Shown here: in pieces, positions 8,029 through 16,494 of the stretch | Layout: the number at the start of each line of letters is the position of its first letter | How positions within the stretch are numbered: the first letter of the stretch is position 1 | Assembly (NCBI GenBank): GCA_031291305.1 | Contig: JARLJH010000058.1 | Location: 124,001 to 188,000, forward strand | Direction of reading: 5' to 3' | From: Rhodoferax sp. | GTDB taxonomy: Bacteria > Pseudomonadota > Gammaproteobacteria > Burkholderiales > Burkholderiaceae_C | DNA: 64,000 nucleotides | Made by a program: the position numbers and the translations under genes | The notes under the pieces: generated by a model | Told to the model about the DNA's origin: nothing | Database searches by the model: none | The model's input: only the letters and a program-made list of their open reading frames with translations

Positions 8029-9174
8029 ATGCCCGAACCTGCCAACCGCGCCGAAGACACCGTCAAACTGGACGCATCGCCCACCATGGCGATGACCACG
8101 CTGTATGGCGCAGCCATTGGCCCCATTGGCAGCGATTATTACCTTCCCCTCTTCGAACGCTTTGAGGCCGCCGGACGAGGCACCTTGTCGTGGAACTGGT
8201 CCGCCTGCCTCTACAACCTGAACTGGATGTTTTTCCGGGGACTTTGGGGCGCTGCTCTGGTGGCGGCAGGAGCCCTAACGGGTACCGCGTTGGTGTTGAT
8301 AGCTTTAGGCCACCTGGTGTTCAACTGGCCACCTGAGCTGCTATACGGCTTGCTGTTGGCGTGCCTGGCATTGGTCTTTCTGGTGCCCGGCGCGTGGGGC
8401 AACGCGCTGCTGTACAACCACAGCCGTTCGGCCATGATGACCGCCGTGGCCAACAACAAGACGCTGGTGCAGGCTTGCGCCGAACTGAGCCAGCACGCCA
8501 GCTCACGCCTGCGCTTCATCCGCATTCTGGTGATAAACCTGACACTGATCGCGCTGGCCAGCTTGACCTACGTGATGCTGTCGGACAACAACGCGCCAGT
8601 CAGCCCCAAACCCTATGCGGCGCCAGCACTGGTCAGCGCATCAAGACCGGCCATTGCTGCACAACCTACCGCCAGTAAAGCCGAGCCCGCTGCCAGCGCA
8701 ACAGAACTACCGGCAAGCGGTGTGACGTCAGTGGCCAGCTCGCCGGTCAAAGCCGCTTTTTTGGCGCCATCAACTGCAGCTTCAGCATCTGCGGCGCCAC
8801 AGGCCTTGCTGGCCACTTCAGCACCGGCGCAAGCGAGCTCACAAGCCGTTTCTGCACCGGCCATGACGGCCATCAAAGAAGTGAAAGCGCCCCCACCCAC
8901 TCCACAGATCAAAGCCAAATTGCCGGTATCAGCGCCTGCCCCGGCCGAAGGGTTTTATGTCAATGCCGGACTCTTTGCCAACCCTGACAATGCGCATCGC
9001 ACCCTGACACAGCTAAAGGCAGCTGGCTTGCCCGCTACGGCACAGGAGTTGGAAAGCAGCCAGGGGCCTCGCACCCGGGTTCGGGTCGGACCTTTTACCA
9101 AGCGCGCCCGGGCTGCGGCAGCGATCAAGCAAATCAAGGCCTTGAACCTTGACGCAGCGCTTGCAAAACCTTGA
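8029..9174 (+). CDS. DUF2628/SPOR-domain membrane protein
   Basis: 381 residues. Residues 30-180 form a DUF2628-like membrane part: SWNWSACLYNLNWMFFRGLW near residue 54, then three hydrophobic helices, the last around 163-182. A low-complexity Ala/Pro/Ser/Thr/Lys linker spans about 190-305. Residues 310-380 are a SPOR domain (GFYVNAGLFANPDNAHRTL, RVRVGPFTKRA), which binds denuded septal peptidoglycan. The protein probably spans the inner membrane with SPOR in the periplasm. A role at the division septum is inferred from the domain only. The gene is divergent from the biotin operon. Confidence 0.8.
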   Translation: MPEPANRAEDTVKLDASPTMAMTTLYGAAIGPIGSDYYLPLFERFEAAGRGTLSWNWSACLYNLNWMFFRGLWGAALVAAGALTGTALVLIALGHLVFNWPPELLYGLLLACLALVFLVPGAWGNALLYNHSRSAMMTAVANNKTLVQACAELSQHASSRLRFIRILVINLTLIALASLTYVMLSDNNAPVSPKPYAAPALVSASRPAIAAQPTASKAEPAASATELPASGVTSVASSPVKAAFLAPSTAASASAAPQALLATSAPAQASSQAVSAPAMTAIKEVKAPPPTPQIKAKLPVSAPAPAEGFYVNAGLFANPDNAHRTLTQLKAAGLPATAQELESSQGPRTRVRVGPFTKRARAAAAIKQIKALNLDAALAKP

Positions 9175-9219
9175 TCCGGGGATTAAATTCAGCACACCTC
9201 TCACGACGCAGGAACACCC

Positions 9220-9519
9220 ATGACCTCCATCTCGTCGATCTCCCTCTCTGGCATGAACGCTGCGCAAACCCAGCTCAACGCAACGGCGAACAACATCGCC
9301 AACTTCAACACCGAAGGGTTCTCGCGGCAAGAGGTAGTGCTGACCGCCCAACCCGAAGGCGGCGTATCGGCAGGCGTGGGCACCGCCTCAGAGCCCGGAG
9401 CGTCACTGGAAACCGACATGGTTTCGCAACTGCAGGCCAAAAACGCTTTTCTGGCCAATTTGGCGGTCTTCAAAACCCAGGACAAGATGGCCGGGACGCT
9501 GCTCAGCCTGCAGGCCTGA
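9220..9519 (+). CDS. Miniature flagellar basal-body rod-like protein
   Basis: 99 residues beginning at an ATG preceded by AGGAA. The N-terminus (SGMNAAQTQLNATANNIAN) matches the rod/hook N-terminal motif of FlgC, FlgG and FlgE. The C-terminus (QAKNAFLANLAVFKTQDKM) matches the C-terminal helix of the same proteins. The large middle domain is missing, so this is an end-to-end mini version, shorter than FlgC (about 135). No other flagellar gene is nearby. It could be a functional small rod-like protein or a decayed paralogue; both ends are conserved, which favours function. Confidence 0.75.
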   Translation: MTSISSISLSGMNAAQTQLNATANNIANFNTEGFSRQEVVLTAQPEGGVSAGVGTASEPGASLETDMVSQLQAKNAFLANLAVFKTQDKMAGTLLSLQA

Positions 9520-9624
9520 GGCACCATACGGCTCTGGCCCGGCAAGCACCAACGGCGATCTGCGCCATACCTGGTTTCCGTAAAACCCGGATAGACAGGA
9601 CCGCATCACAACCGTTTCCGGTAC

Positions 9625-11178
9625 TCAGCTTTCCAGCTTGAACACCGCCACCGTGTTGACCAGTTCCTGGGCCTGTGACTTGAGGCTGCTGGCCGCAGCC
9701 GCCATTTCCTCCACCAAGGCGGCGTTTTGCTGTGTGACCTGGTCCATTTGCGTAACTGCTTCGCCCACCTGACTGACGCCCTGGCTTTGTTCGCCACTGG
9801 CGGCGCTGATCTCGCCCATGATGTCGGTCACGCGCTTGATGGCGGTGACCACCTCGTTCATGGTGCTGCCCGCCTCGTCCACCAGCATGGTGCCTTGTTC
9901 GACCCGCTCGACGCTGGTGTTGATGAGTGTCTTGATTTCCTTGGCGGCCTCGGCGCTGCGCCCGGCCAGTGAACGCACTTCACTGGCTACCACGGCAAAA
10001 CCACGGCCCTGCTCACCGGCACGAGCGGCTTCTACCGCAGCATTCAAAGCCAGGATGTTGGTCTGGAAGGCAATGCCGTCAATGACGCTGATGATGTCGG
10101 CAATCCTGCGACTGGCTTCGTTGATGCCTTTCATGGTTTCCACCACCTGGGCCACCACTTCACCGCCTTGCACGGCCACGGATGAGGCGTTCATGGCCAG
10201 CTGGTTGCCCTGGCGGGCGTTGTCAGCGTTTTGTTTGACGGTGGCGCTGAGCTGCTCCATGCTGGCAGCGGTTTGCTCCAGCGCGCTGGCTTGGCTCTCG
10301 GTGCGTGCGGACAGGTCATTGTTGCCCTGCGCGATTTCGGCGCTGGCGGTAGCAACGCTTTCAGAGCCATTGCGCACACCCGCCACCACTTTTGACAAAT
10401 TGAGCCGCATCACCTCCAGCGCACCCAATAGCTGGGCGGGCTCGTCGCTGCCAGTACTGACCAGGGGGCTGGACAGATTGCCCGCGGTGAACTCCCTGGC
10501 CGCCACCACAGCGGCAAGGATCGGATGGCTGATCTGACGCGATATCCACATACCCAGAAAAACCGCCGTACCCAACACTACAACCAACACCACGGCCACG
10601 TTGACCATGGCGCTGGTGTACGAAGCGTGCCCGTCTTGCGCAGCTTGGTCAGCCCCTTTGACGTGCGCCGCAACCATCCCATCGAGCGTCTTGAAAAGGG
10701 CGCGAAAGCTGGTCCTTGATTCATCTTTGAGGTACTTGACGGTGGCCTCCTGACCTTGCGCGCCAACATCAGACAATGCAACCAGCTTGGTGCTGGTGGC
10801 CAGGTAGGCCTTGATTTCTCTCTGGTACCGTTCAAACATCTTGCGCTCTTCAGGTGAATCCAGGCGGCTCCCAAAAGCTTGCCCAAGCGCGTTCAACTTG
10901 ACCACGTCGGCGGCCAGGCGATCTGCCTCGGGTTTTTTCTCTTCGGCACTAACCGCAATCACATGCTGCAACTCGGCCCGCCGCATGTCGTTCAACAACG
11001 CTTGCAGATCACTCGCTACCTTGATGGCGGGCAGCCAGTTCTCCGACAACTCGGTGGTGTCAGTATCAATGCGCCCCATCTGCACCATGGACAAAACGCC
11101 GATCAGCGCCGTCAGAAACACCATCACCCCGAAGCCGATATTCAGCTTGATGCTGATTTTGAAATGCGATAGGTTCAT
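9625..11178 (-). CDS. Methyl-accepting chemotaxis protein
   Basis: 517 residues, standard Tar-like layout: cytoplasmic start, TM1 about 12-32, periplasmic four-helix-bundle sensor about 35-190, TM2 about 190-212, HAMP, then the signalling coiled coil with the hairpin tip ([20 protein letters not shown]). It signals through CheA/CheW. The C-terminus ends TVAVFKLES with no CheR/CheB-binding pentapeptide. A strong AAGGAG site precedes the ATG at 11178. Ligand unknown. It is convergent with the mini rod-like gene. Confidence 0.93.
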   Translation of the reverse strand: MNLSHFKISIKLNIGFGVMVFLTALIGVLSMVQMGRIDTDTTELSENWLPAIKVASDLQALLNDMRRAELQHVIAVSAEEKKPEADRLAADVVKLNALGQAFGSRLDSPEERKMFERYQREIKAYLATSTKLVALSDVGAQGQEATVKYLKDESRTSFRALFKTLDGMVAAHVKGADQAAQDGHASYTSAMVNVAVVLVVVLGTAVFLGMWISRQISHPILAAVVAAREFTAGNLSSPLVSTGSDEPAQLLGALEVMRLNLSKVVAGVRNGSESVATASAEIAQGNNDLSARTESQASALEQTAASMEQLSATVKQNADNARQGNQLAMNASSVAVQGGEVVAQVVETMKGINEASRRIADIISVIDGIAFQTNILALNAAVEAARAGEQGRGFAVVASEVRSLAGRSAEAAKEIKTLINTSVERVEQGTMLVDEAGSTMNEVVTAIKRVTDIMGEISAASGEQSQGVSQVGEAVTQMDQVTQQNAALVEEMAAAASSLKSQAQELVNTVAVFKLES

Positions 11179-11506
11179 AGCCTCCGCTCCTTAAACAAAT
11201 CCATATTCTTCAGATAGGCAATTTAGCGCCAAAAAAAGAGGCCTTTTCCAGATCCACCTCAAATAAACGCGACTTTGCACTGACTTTCTTACGGGTTCAA
11301 TCGCAGGTCGGCTCCAGAGCTTGAAGCTTTCGTACAACGCAGACGAGAACGCACGCAACTTCGGTCTATGCTTTGCGCCAGCTTCGCATTCACCCATGCC
11401 GCTTCGGCCAAACACCAACGCCACCTGTTGCTACGCCGTGCTCCGCCACCTTCCTGCATGCTCGGTCGCAGAGATAAATCAACATCCATAGCAGCTAGCC
11501 CTTTGC
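11179..11506. other. Gene-free stretch
   Basis: 328 bp between the chemoreceptor start and the chimeric pseudogene. Open frames on both strands are short and show no family similarity. The right edge contains a copy of the dispersed repeat (11488-11529). The chemoreceptor promoter should lie at the left edge, but no convincing promoter was picked out. Confidence 0.5.
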
Positions 11507-11529
11507 TTATAAGGCATAGAGGTCAAAAA
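11488..11529 (+). repeat. Dispersed intergenic repeat, copy 1
   Basis: Reads ATAGCAGCTAGCCCTTT, then TTATAAGGCATAGAGGTC and an A-run. It follows the family pattern: an ATAGCT-like head, a run around CCCTTT/AAAGGG, then CTAGAGGC-like tail and A-rich end. The stop codon of the chimeric pseudogene frame (11507-11509) falls inside it. Confidence 0.55.
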
Positions 11530-11806
11530 CACTCACAACTCCTGCAAACAAGCCTTCGTGTGTTGCGCCACGTTTGCAGCCCAGCTCATCGGCCAGGCAC
11601 AGGTCAGACCAGGCGCTCAGCTGCGGTGCCGCGTAAGAACGTGTGTTGTCATCCCCGAGCCGGAACACCGAAATGGCGTGCACCAGTTGCTGCGCTTGCT
11701 CTATGAGGGATTCCGCCGACGCGGCACTCACTTCCACCAGGGCGGCGTTTTGTTGGGTGGCTTCGTCCATTTGGGCCACGGCCTGACCAACTTGTTGCAC
11801 ACCATC
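11507..11806 (-). pseudogene. Chemoreceptor C-terminal fragment fused to alcohol dehydrogenase relic
   Basis: On the minus strand the frame passes from dehydrogenase-like HQRDGV directly into QQVGQAVAQMDEATQQNAAL, the tail of a methyl-accepting chemotaxis protein, then AISVFRLG, as at the end of such receptors. The rest of the receptor is absent. The fused frame runs on to a TAA inside a dispersed repeat. Both partners are incomplete, so this is a recombination scar, not a working gene. Confidence 0.8.
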
Positions 11807-12630
11807 ACGCTGATGAGAAAACAGGTCGTAAGCCGCGACGATGTTTTCCAGCTTATAGGTGTGGGTTACCAAAAGGCCCAGGTCAACCCGGCCACTGGCA
11901 ACCACATTGAGCAGACGGCGCATGCGCTCCTTGCCACCTGGGCACAGCGCGGTATTGATCCGGTGGTCACCCAGTCCGGCCGCAAAGGCGGAAATCGGAT
12001 GCTCAAGTCACTGGAATACACCCCCAGGCTCGACAGCCACCGGGTTTGAGCACCCGCAGCGCTGACTCGAACGTGTGCTGCGTGCCCAGCGCTTCAATCG
12101 CCGAGTCTGCACCACGCCCCTGGGCGATCTTCATGATTTCAGCGACGACGTCGCAGTTTTTGAAGTTCAAGGTCAAGTAGGCCCCCTTTTTTTGGAAATG
12201 TCCAGCCGGTGATCGTTGCCATCCACAGCAATGATGGTGCTGGCACCCAGCAAACGGGCCCCGGCGGCGGCACACAAGCCAATCGGACCCTGGGCAAAAA
12301 TCACAACGGTGTCGCCAATACTGATATTGGCGTTTTCTGCGCCCTTGAAACCGGTTGACATGATGTCCGGGCACATCAGCACCTGCTCGTCGGTCAAGCC
12401 ATCGGGAACGGGCGCAAGATTGCCCTGCGCATCCGGCACCAGCACATACTCAGCCTGTGTGCCGTCAATCAGATTGCCAAAGCGCCAACCCGCCGTTGCT
12501 TTCAAGCCGTGACAACCACACAGCCCCGACGCAACAAGGTAGCTGCCATCCTGCGACGGCTCCCCGTCCTGCGTGGCATACGAGTTGAAATTGGGACAGA
12601 TGGCGCCAGCAATGACGCGCAGTGGGCATA
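11800..12630 (-). pseudogene. Zinc-dependent alcohol dehydrogenase relic with several frameshifts
   Basis: Pieces of one medium-chain alcohol dehydrogenase appear in order but in changing frames: KATAGWRFGNLIDGTQAEYV, VLMCPDIMSTGFKGAENANI, VVIFAQGPIGLCAAAGARLL (nucleotide-binding site), LNFKNCDVV, SAIEALGTQ, LSSLGVYSSDLSI, AFAAGLGDHRI and LCPGGKERMRRLL. Frame changes occur at the T7 run near 12187-12193, near 12040 and near 12000. The N-terminal third, with the catalytic zinc ligands, is missing or garbled upstream of about 12600, and the last residues are replaced by a chemoreceptor tail. With at least three frameshifts, a truncation and a fusion it cannot be functional. Confidence 0.88.
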
Positions 12631-12728
12631 GAAATAGCTAGCCGAGCCCTTCCCAGTGCAGTGGCGGCCAACTGCAGTCATACTCTGCGGCAAGTCGTCT
12701 TTCTTTACCGCATTCAAGGACACACATC

Positions 12729-13586
12729 ATGGCAACCATTGCATTTCTCGGCACCGGTCTTCTGGGTAGCGCTTTTGCCGAAGCTGCGTCTCAACGCGGC
12801 GACACGGTAACCGCCTGGAATCGATCGGCAGACAAAGCGCAGGCGCTGGCCCAATTCGGTGTCATCGCAGCAAAAAGTCCCTCTGAGGCCGTGCGAGATG
12901 CACAACGGGTGCACCTTGTCCTCAAGGATGACGTTGTCGTTGAGGAAGTGCTGGCTGCTGCGCGCCCCGGTCTGTCGGCCGACGCCATCATCATCGATCA
13001 CACCACAACCTTGCCAGCGCTCACAGCAGCACGTGCGCAACGACTCCAGGCCGAAGGCATCCACTACCTGCACTGCCCCGTCTTCATGGGTCCGCCAGCG
13101 GCGCGCAAAGCGCTGGGCACCATGATGGTCGCCGGCCCCAGGGAACTGTTCTACAGCGTCGAGGCTGAGCTCAAGAAGATGACCGGTCGGTTGGAGTACA
13201 TGGGTGAGCGCGCTGACCTGGCCGCTATTAACAAACTCTTTGGCAACGCCATGATCATCGGCGTTGCTGCCGTCATGTCTGACGTCTTGACCATGGCGCG
13301 GGCGAGTCACGTGAGTGCTGAAGAGGCCCTCAAACTGTTTGAGTTTCTCGATTTGAACGCGATCGCTTCCGGTCGTGGGGCCAATATGGCCAAAGGCGAC
13401 TTCACTCCCAGCTTTGAGCTGGCCATGGCGCGCAAAGATGTTGGGCTGATGCTCGAAACCGCCGTCAATCGACCCATGGCTGTACTGCCGCAAGTGGCGA
13501 CACGCATGGATCAGCTCATCGCTGCGGGGCACGGCGCTGATGATTTCAGTGTGTTGGGTATTGACGCGCAGCAGACGCCGTCGTGA
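12729..13586 (+). CDS. Beta-hydroxyacid dehydrogenase (3-hydroxyisobutyrate/6-phosphogluconate dehydrogenase-like)
   Basis: 285 residues, typical of NAD(P)-dependent beta-hydroxyacid dehydrogenases and their imine-reductase-like relatives. The N-terminal Rossmann motif is IAFLGTGLLGSAFA. The substrate region is CPVFMGPPAARKA, where canonical members have DAPVSGG. The catalytic Lys is expected in AAINKLFGNAMI, and the C-terminal helical domain has MARKDVGLMLE. Because the substrate loop differs from true 3-hydroxyisobutyrate or tartronate-semialdehyde enzymes, the substrate is left open. The gene precedes a DsrE-family gene by about 130 bp. Confidence 0.82.
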   Translation: MATIAFLGTGLLGSAFAEAASQRGDTVTAWNRSADKAQALAQFGVIAAKSPSEAVRDAQRVHLVLKDDVVVEEVLAAARPGLSADAIIIDHTTTLPALTAARAQRLQAEGIHYLHCPVFMGPPAARKALGTMMVAGPRELFYSVEAELKKMTGRLEYMGERADLAAINKLFGNAMIIGVAAVMSDVLTMARASHVSAEEALKLFEFLDLNAIASGRGANMAKGDFTPSFELAMARKDVGLMLETAVNRPMAVLPQVATRMDQLIAAGHGADDFSVLGIDAQQTPS

Positions 13587-13715
13587 TCCGCTGTGCCAAC
13601 AGCGCAACCGGTTGGTTGGTCAACGCCGCCGCCCCGCAGCATCACTGCGCCATGATCGGTTTGATCACGCTCTGACACATCCATGCTTTCAACACTTTGA
13701 ACCTGGGGAATTCTG

Positions 13716-14072
13716 ATGCAAAAAATTCTATTCATCGTCCACGCGGCGCCCTATGGCAGCGAACGTTGCTTGTCCGCTTTGCGCCTCGCCACCACGCTGG
13801 CTGGTCAAGACATGGAGCGACCCGAGATTCGCTTGTTTTTGATGTCGGATGCGGTGGTTGTGGGGCTGCCCAACCAGGTGGACGGCAATGGCAACGGCCT
13901 GCAAGGCATGTTGGAACTGCTGGTGAAGGAAGGCGTGCCCATCAAGCTGTGCCGCACCTGTGCCATGGCACGTGGTCTGGCAGACCTGGCGCTGCTGCCT
14001 GGCGTCACCATCGGTACCTTGCCGGAACTTGCCGAATGGACACTGGCCGCCGACAAGGTCATCACCTTCTGA
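13716..14072 (+). CDS. DsrE-family protein
   Basis: 118 residues of the DsrE/DsrF-like fold: MQKILFIVHAAPYGSERCL at the start, GVPIKLCRTCAMARG in the second half, and a C-terminal LAEWTLAADKVITF. The CRTCAMARG Cys pair is at the position where DsrE/TusD-type sulfurtransferases and related proteins carry their active Cys, so sulfur or thiol chemistry is possible. A GGGGAA site precedes the ATG. No sulfur-oxidation genes are nearby. Confidence 0.8.
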   Translation: MQKILFIVHAAPYGSERCLSALRLATTLAGQDMERPEIRLFLMSDAVVVGLPNQVDGNGNGLQGMLELLVKEGVPIKLCRTCAMARGLADLALLPGVTIGTLPELAEWTLAADKVITF

Positions 14073-14200
14073 TGAATGCCCAGGCACGTTGCTAAGACGC
14101 GGTTTTCTTGAAAGATGTTGGGCTTCTCTATCGATGTCCCTTGCGAAGGACTGGTTACCCTGCTGACCTGACCCTCCATAGAACAGAAGTTCCGCCACCC

Positions 14201-14260
14201 CAAAAACTATCATTTGATAGCTGAAGGTCCTTTATGTTAAAGGGCTAGAGGCCTAAAAGG
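14201..14260 (+). repeat. Dispersed intergenic repeat, copy 2
   Basis: One of the clearest copies: AACTATCATTTGATAGCT with a short inverted repeat (CTATCA/TGATAG), then GGTCCTTTATGTTAAAGGGC and CTAGAGGCCTAAAAGG. It shows the family core of an ATAGCT head followed by AAAGGGCTAGAGGC and an A-rich tail. Confidence 0.7.
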
Positions 14261-14650
14261 CTCTATACGCTTCATTCCATTTCTAAATTGTCCGTGTCGT
14301 TATGGCTTCGCCTTGCCGTGCACCAGCACTGTCTGCAGCTTTGCTGCCTAGACACAAATGATTTGGAAACGGAATCCGCACTCTGCTGCAGCACTTGTAT
14401 CTGCCCAGACTGGCCAACTTCGCCAACCGGCCCGACAAGGTCAAACTGAGCACAGCGGCAAGGGATCGCCGCAGGCTGATATCGGCCTTTGGGTCAGACC
14501 CAAAGCGATCTGCCGACCGTGCCAACCCGTCATTTGGTCCATAAGTGGCACGACGCTGCAAAAACCTTGGTGTAACTCCGTCGGCATCGGCCTCAAGCCA
14601 AGTCCTCAGGCATATACAACCAGAGGACCACAGCTTTACCTCATTGAAGT

Positions 14651-14668
14651 CATTCATCAAACCGTCAT
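14651..14668 (+). promoter_or_regulatory. Possible PhoB binding site (Pho box)
   Basis: CATTCAT-CAAA-CCGTCAT: two seven-base direct repeats with an 11-base period, 5 of 7 and 6 of 7 matches to CTGTCAT. It lies 83 bp upstream of the phosphoesterase ATG, with a weak ATACCT-like -10 about 11 bases downstream. The match is imperfect and only two units are seen, so this is a candidate only. Confidence 0.35.
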
Positions 14669-14751
14669 AGCGAACAAGCAAGATACCTTGTGCCTGTTTT
14701 GGTGCGCTGCAATTTATTCAACGTTTCTCAAAGTATTTCAGGAGTTAGATC

Positions 14752-16404
14752 ATGTTTCAAAAAACCGCTCTGGCAGCGGCTGCCGCGTCAGCCTTGCTTG
14801 CGTTAACACTACAAGGGTGTGGGGGGAGTTCAGACAGTGTCAGCACCCCAACAACAACCGCAGTAGCCGATGCGGCAGCCGCGTTGGCCACCACATCACC
14901 CATCAAGCACATCGTTGTGATCTTTGGCGAGAATGTTTCCTTCGACCATTATTTCGCCACCTATCCAGTAGCGACCAACCCGTCGGGCGAAACAGCGTTT
15001 ACCGCAAAAGCCAATACACCAACCGTCAATGGTTTATCTGGCGCCCTGCTGACCAATAACCCTAACTTCACCAACACCGCCAATGGCACTGGCGCGGCCA
15101 ATCCCTTCCGTCTGGACCCCTCACAGGCTGCCACCGCTGACATGGGACACAACTACAAACCCGAGCAACAGGCGTTCGATGACGGTCTGATGGACCTGTT
15201 CCCGCTCTATACCGGTGTTGCCGGTAGCGGTGGCAGTGGCGCTTTCAACACCAAGGGCTTGGTGATGGGTTACTACGATGGCAACACGGTCACCGCGCTG
15301 TGGAACTACGCGCAAAACTACGCCATGAGTGACAACTCGTTCAGCACCACATTTGGCCCTTCCACGCCCGGTGCCATCAACCTGATTTCCGGCCAGACGG
15401 GTGGTGTGGTTTATGACGGCACCACCTTGGCGGCAAGCGATGTGAATCACGCGACGCCTGACGGCCAGGGTGGCTACACCATGATTGGTGATGTGGATCC
15501 GACGGGTGACGTTTGTTCATCGACGACCAACTATGCCCACATGAAAGGCAAAAACGTCGGCGACTACCTGAACGCTGCTGGCATTAGCTGGGGCTTCTTC
15601 GAAGGCGGCTTCGATCTGACCTTGACCAACGCCAATGGCACCACCGGATGCGCGCGCTCATCGGTTTCCAGCATCGTTGGCGGGACTGGGTATGTGGACT
15701 ACATTCCGCATCACCAGCCGTTCCAGTACTATGCCTCGACCGCAAATCCAACGCACAAGCGGCCTTCATCTGTCGCTGCTATCGGCACAGCGAACGACGG
15801 CGGAGCCAACCATCAGTACGACTCACACGACTTCTTTGATGCCCTGGCCGCAGGCAACATGCCAGCCGTCAGCTACCTGAAGGCACCTGCCATTCAGGAT
15901 GGTCATGCGGGTTACTCGGACCCGACCGACGAGCAGCAATTCTTGACCAAGTCGATCAACACCATCATGCAAAGCCCGTTCTGGAAGGACACACTCATTG
16001 TTGTTGCCTACGACGACTCCGATGGCTGGTATGACCACGTCATGGGCCCCATCGTGAATTCCGGTTTTAACAGCCCGGCAGACGTTCTGAAAGTTTGCAA
16101 GGACCAAACCAAGACGGTAATGGCAGGTCCGGATGGCTATCCGGTTGCCGGTCGTTGCGGGTACGGCACGCGCCAGCCACTGTTGCTGATTTCGCCCTAT
16201 GCCAAGGCCAACTTCGTGGATCACAGTGTGACCGACCAGACTTCGATCCTGAAATTCATCGAAGACAACTGGTTGAGCGGTCAACGTATTGCCGCTGGGA
16301 CGTTTGACAACATTGCAGGCGGCCTCAACAGCATGTTGAATTTCGCCACGGGTGGCAGCACACCAGCGGTGATTCTTGACGCCAGTACCGGCGCGGTGAA
16401 GTAA
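14752..16404 (+). CDS. Lipoprotein phosphoesterase (AcpA / phospholipase C family)
   Basis: 550 residues with a lipoprotein signal peptide; lipobox LTLQGC puts the lipidated Cys at residue 23. The phosphoesterase domain opens with IKHIVVIFGENVSFDHYFA, whose Glu-Asn and Ser/Asp are expected metal and nucleophile positions. It continues with MGHNYKPEQQAFDDG and ends with VVAYDDSDGWYDHV and QPLLLISPYAKANFVDHS, as in AcpA-type acid phosphatases and non-haemolytic phospholipases C. It should hydrolyse phosphate esters in the periplasm or at the outer membrane. An AGGAG site precedes the ATG at 14752. A cytochrome c peroxidase lipoprotein follows 90 bp downstream. Confidence 0.9.
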   Translation: MFQKTALAAAAASALLALTLQGCGGSSDSVSTPTTTAVADAAAALATTSPIKHIVVIFGENVSFDHYFATYPVATNPSGETAFTAKANTPTVNGLSGALLTNNPNFTNTANGTGAANPFRLDPSQAATADMGHNYKPEQQAFDDGLMDLFPLYTGVAGSGGSGAFNTKGLVMGYYDGNTVTALWNYAQNYAMSDNSFSTTFGPSTPGAINLISGQTGGVVYDGTTLAASDVNHATPDGQGGYTMIGDVDPTGDVCSSTTNYAHMKGKNVGDYLNAAGISWGFFEGGFDLTLTNANGTTGCARSSVSSIVGGTGYVDYIPHHQPFQYYASTANPTHKRPSSVAAIGTANDGGANHQYDSHDFFDALAAGNMPAVSYLKAPAIQDGHAGYSDPTDEQQFLTKSINTIMQSPFWKDTLIVVAYDDSDGWYDHVMGPIVNSGFNSPADVLKVCKDQTKTVMAGPDGYPVAGRCGYGTRQPLLLISPYAKANFVDHSVTDQTSILKFIEDNWLSGQRIAAGTFDNIAGGLNSMLNFATGGSTPAVILDASTGAVK

Positions 16405-16429
16405 CACCTCTTTGGAAGTAAGAGGTCAT

Positions 16430-16466
16430 GACGATCCGGTTGCGGTTTCACTGCGACCGGATCGTC
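16430..16466 (+). terminator. Strong hairpin between phosphoesterase and cytochrome peroxidase genes
   Basis: Two 16-base arms (16430-16445 and 16451-16466) pair throughout, with two G-U pairs, around a TTTCA loop. There is no T-run after it, so it is more likely a partial terminator, mRNA-stabilising or processing hairpin than a full intrinsic terminator. Confidence 0.55.
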
Positions 16467-16494
16467 TAACTTGGTTAGATCGGAGAAAAGCAGC

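Larger units (their letters stand above)
14073..14751. other. Long intergenic region with one repeat and a possible Pho box
   Basis: 679 bp between the DsrE-family and phosphoesterase genes. It holds a dispersed repeat (14201-14260) and a possible PhoB site (14651-14668). Open frames of up to about 130 codons exist on the minus strand (14283-14681) but show no family resemblance and no good ribosome site. Confidence 0.5.

Noticed and set aside
8290-8345. Another possible dispersed repeat inside the SPOR gene
   Set aside because: Only the ATAGCT word fits; the rest is coding sequence with no AAAGGGCTAGAGGC core.
14283-14681. 132-codon minus-strand open frame in the long intergenic region
   Set aside because: No family resemblance, no ribosome site, overlaps the possible Pho box; more likely noncoding.
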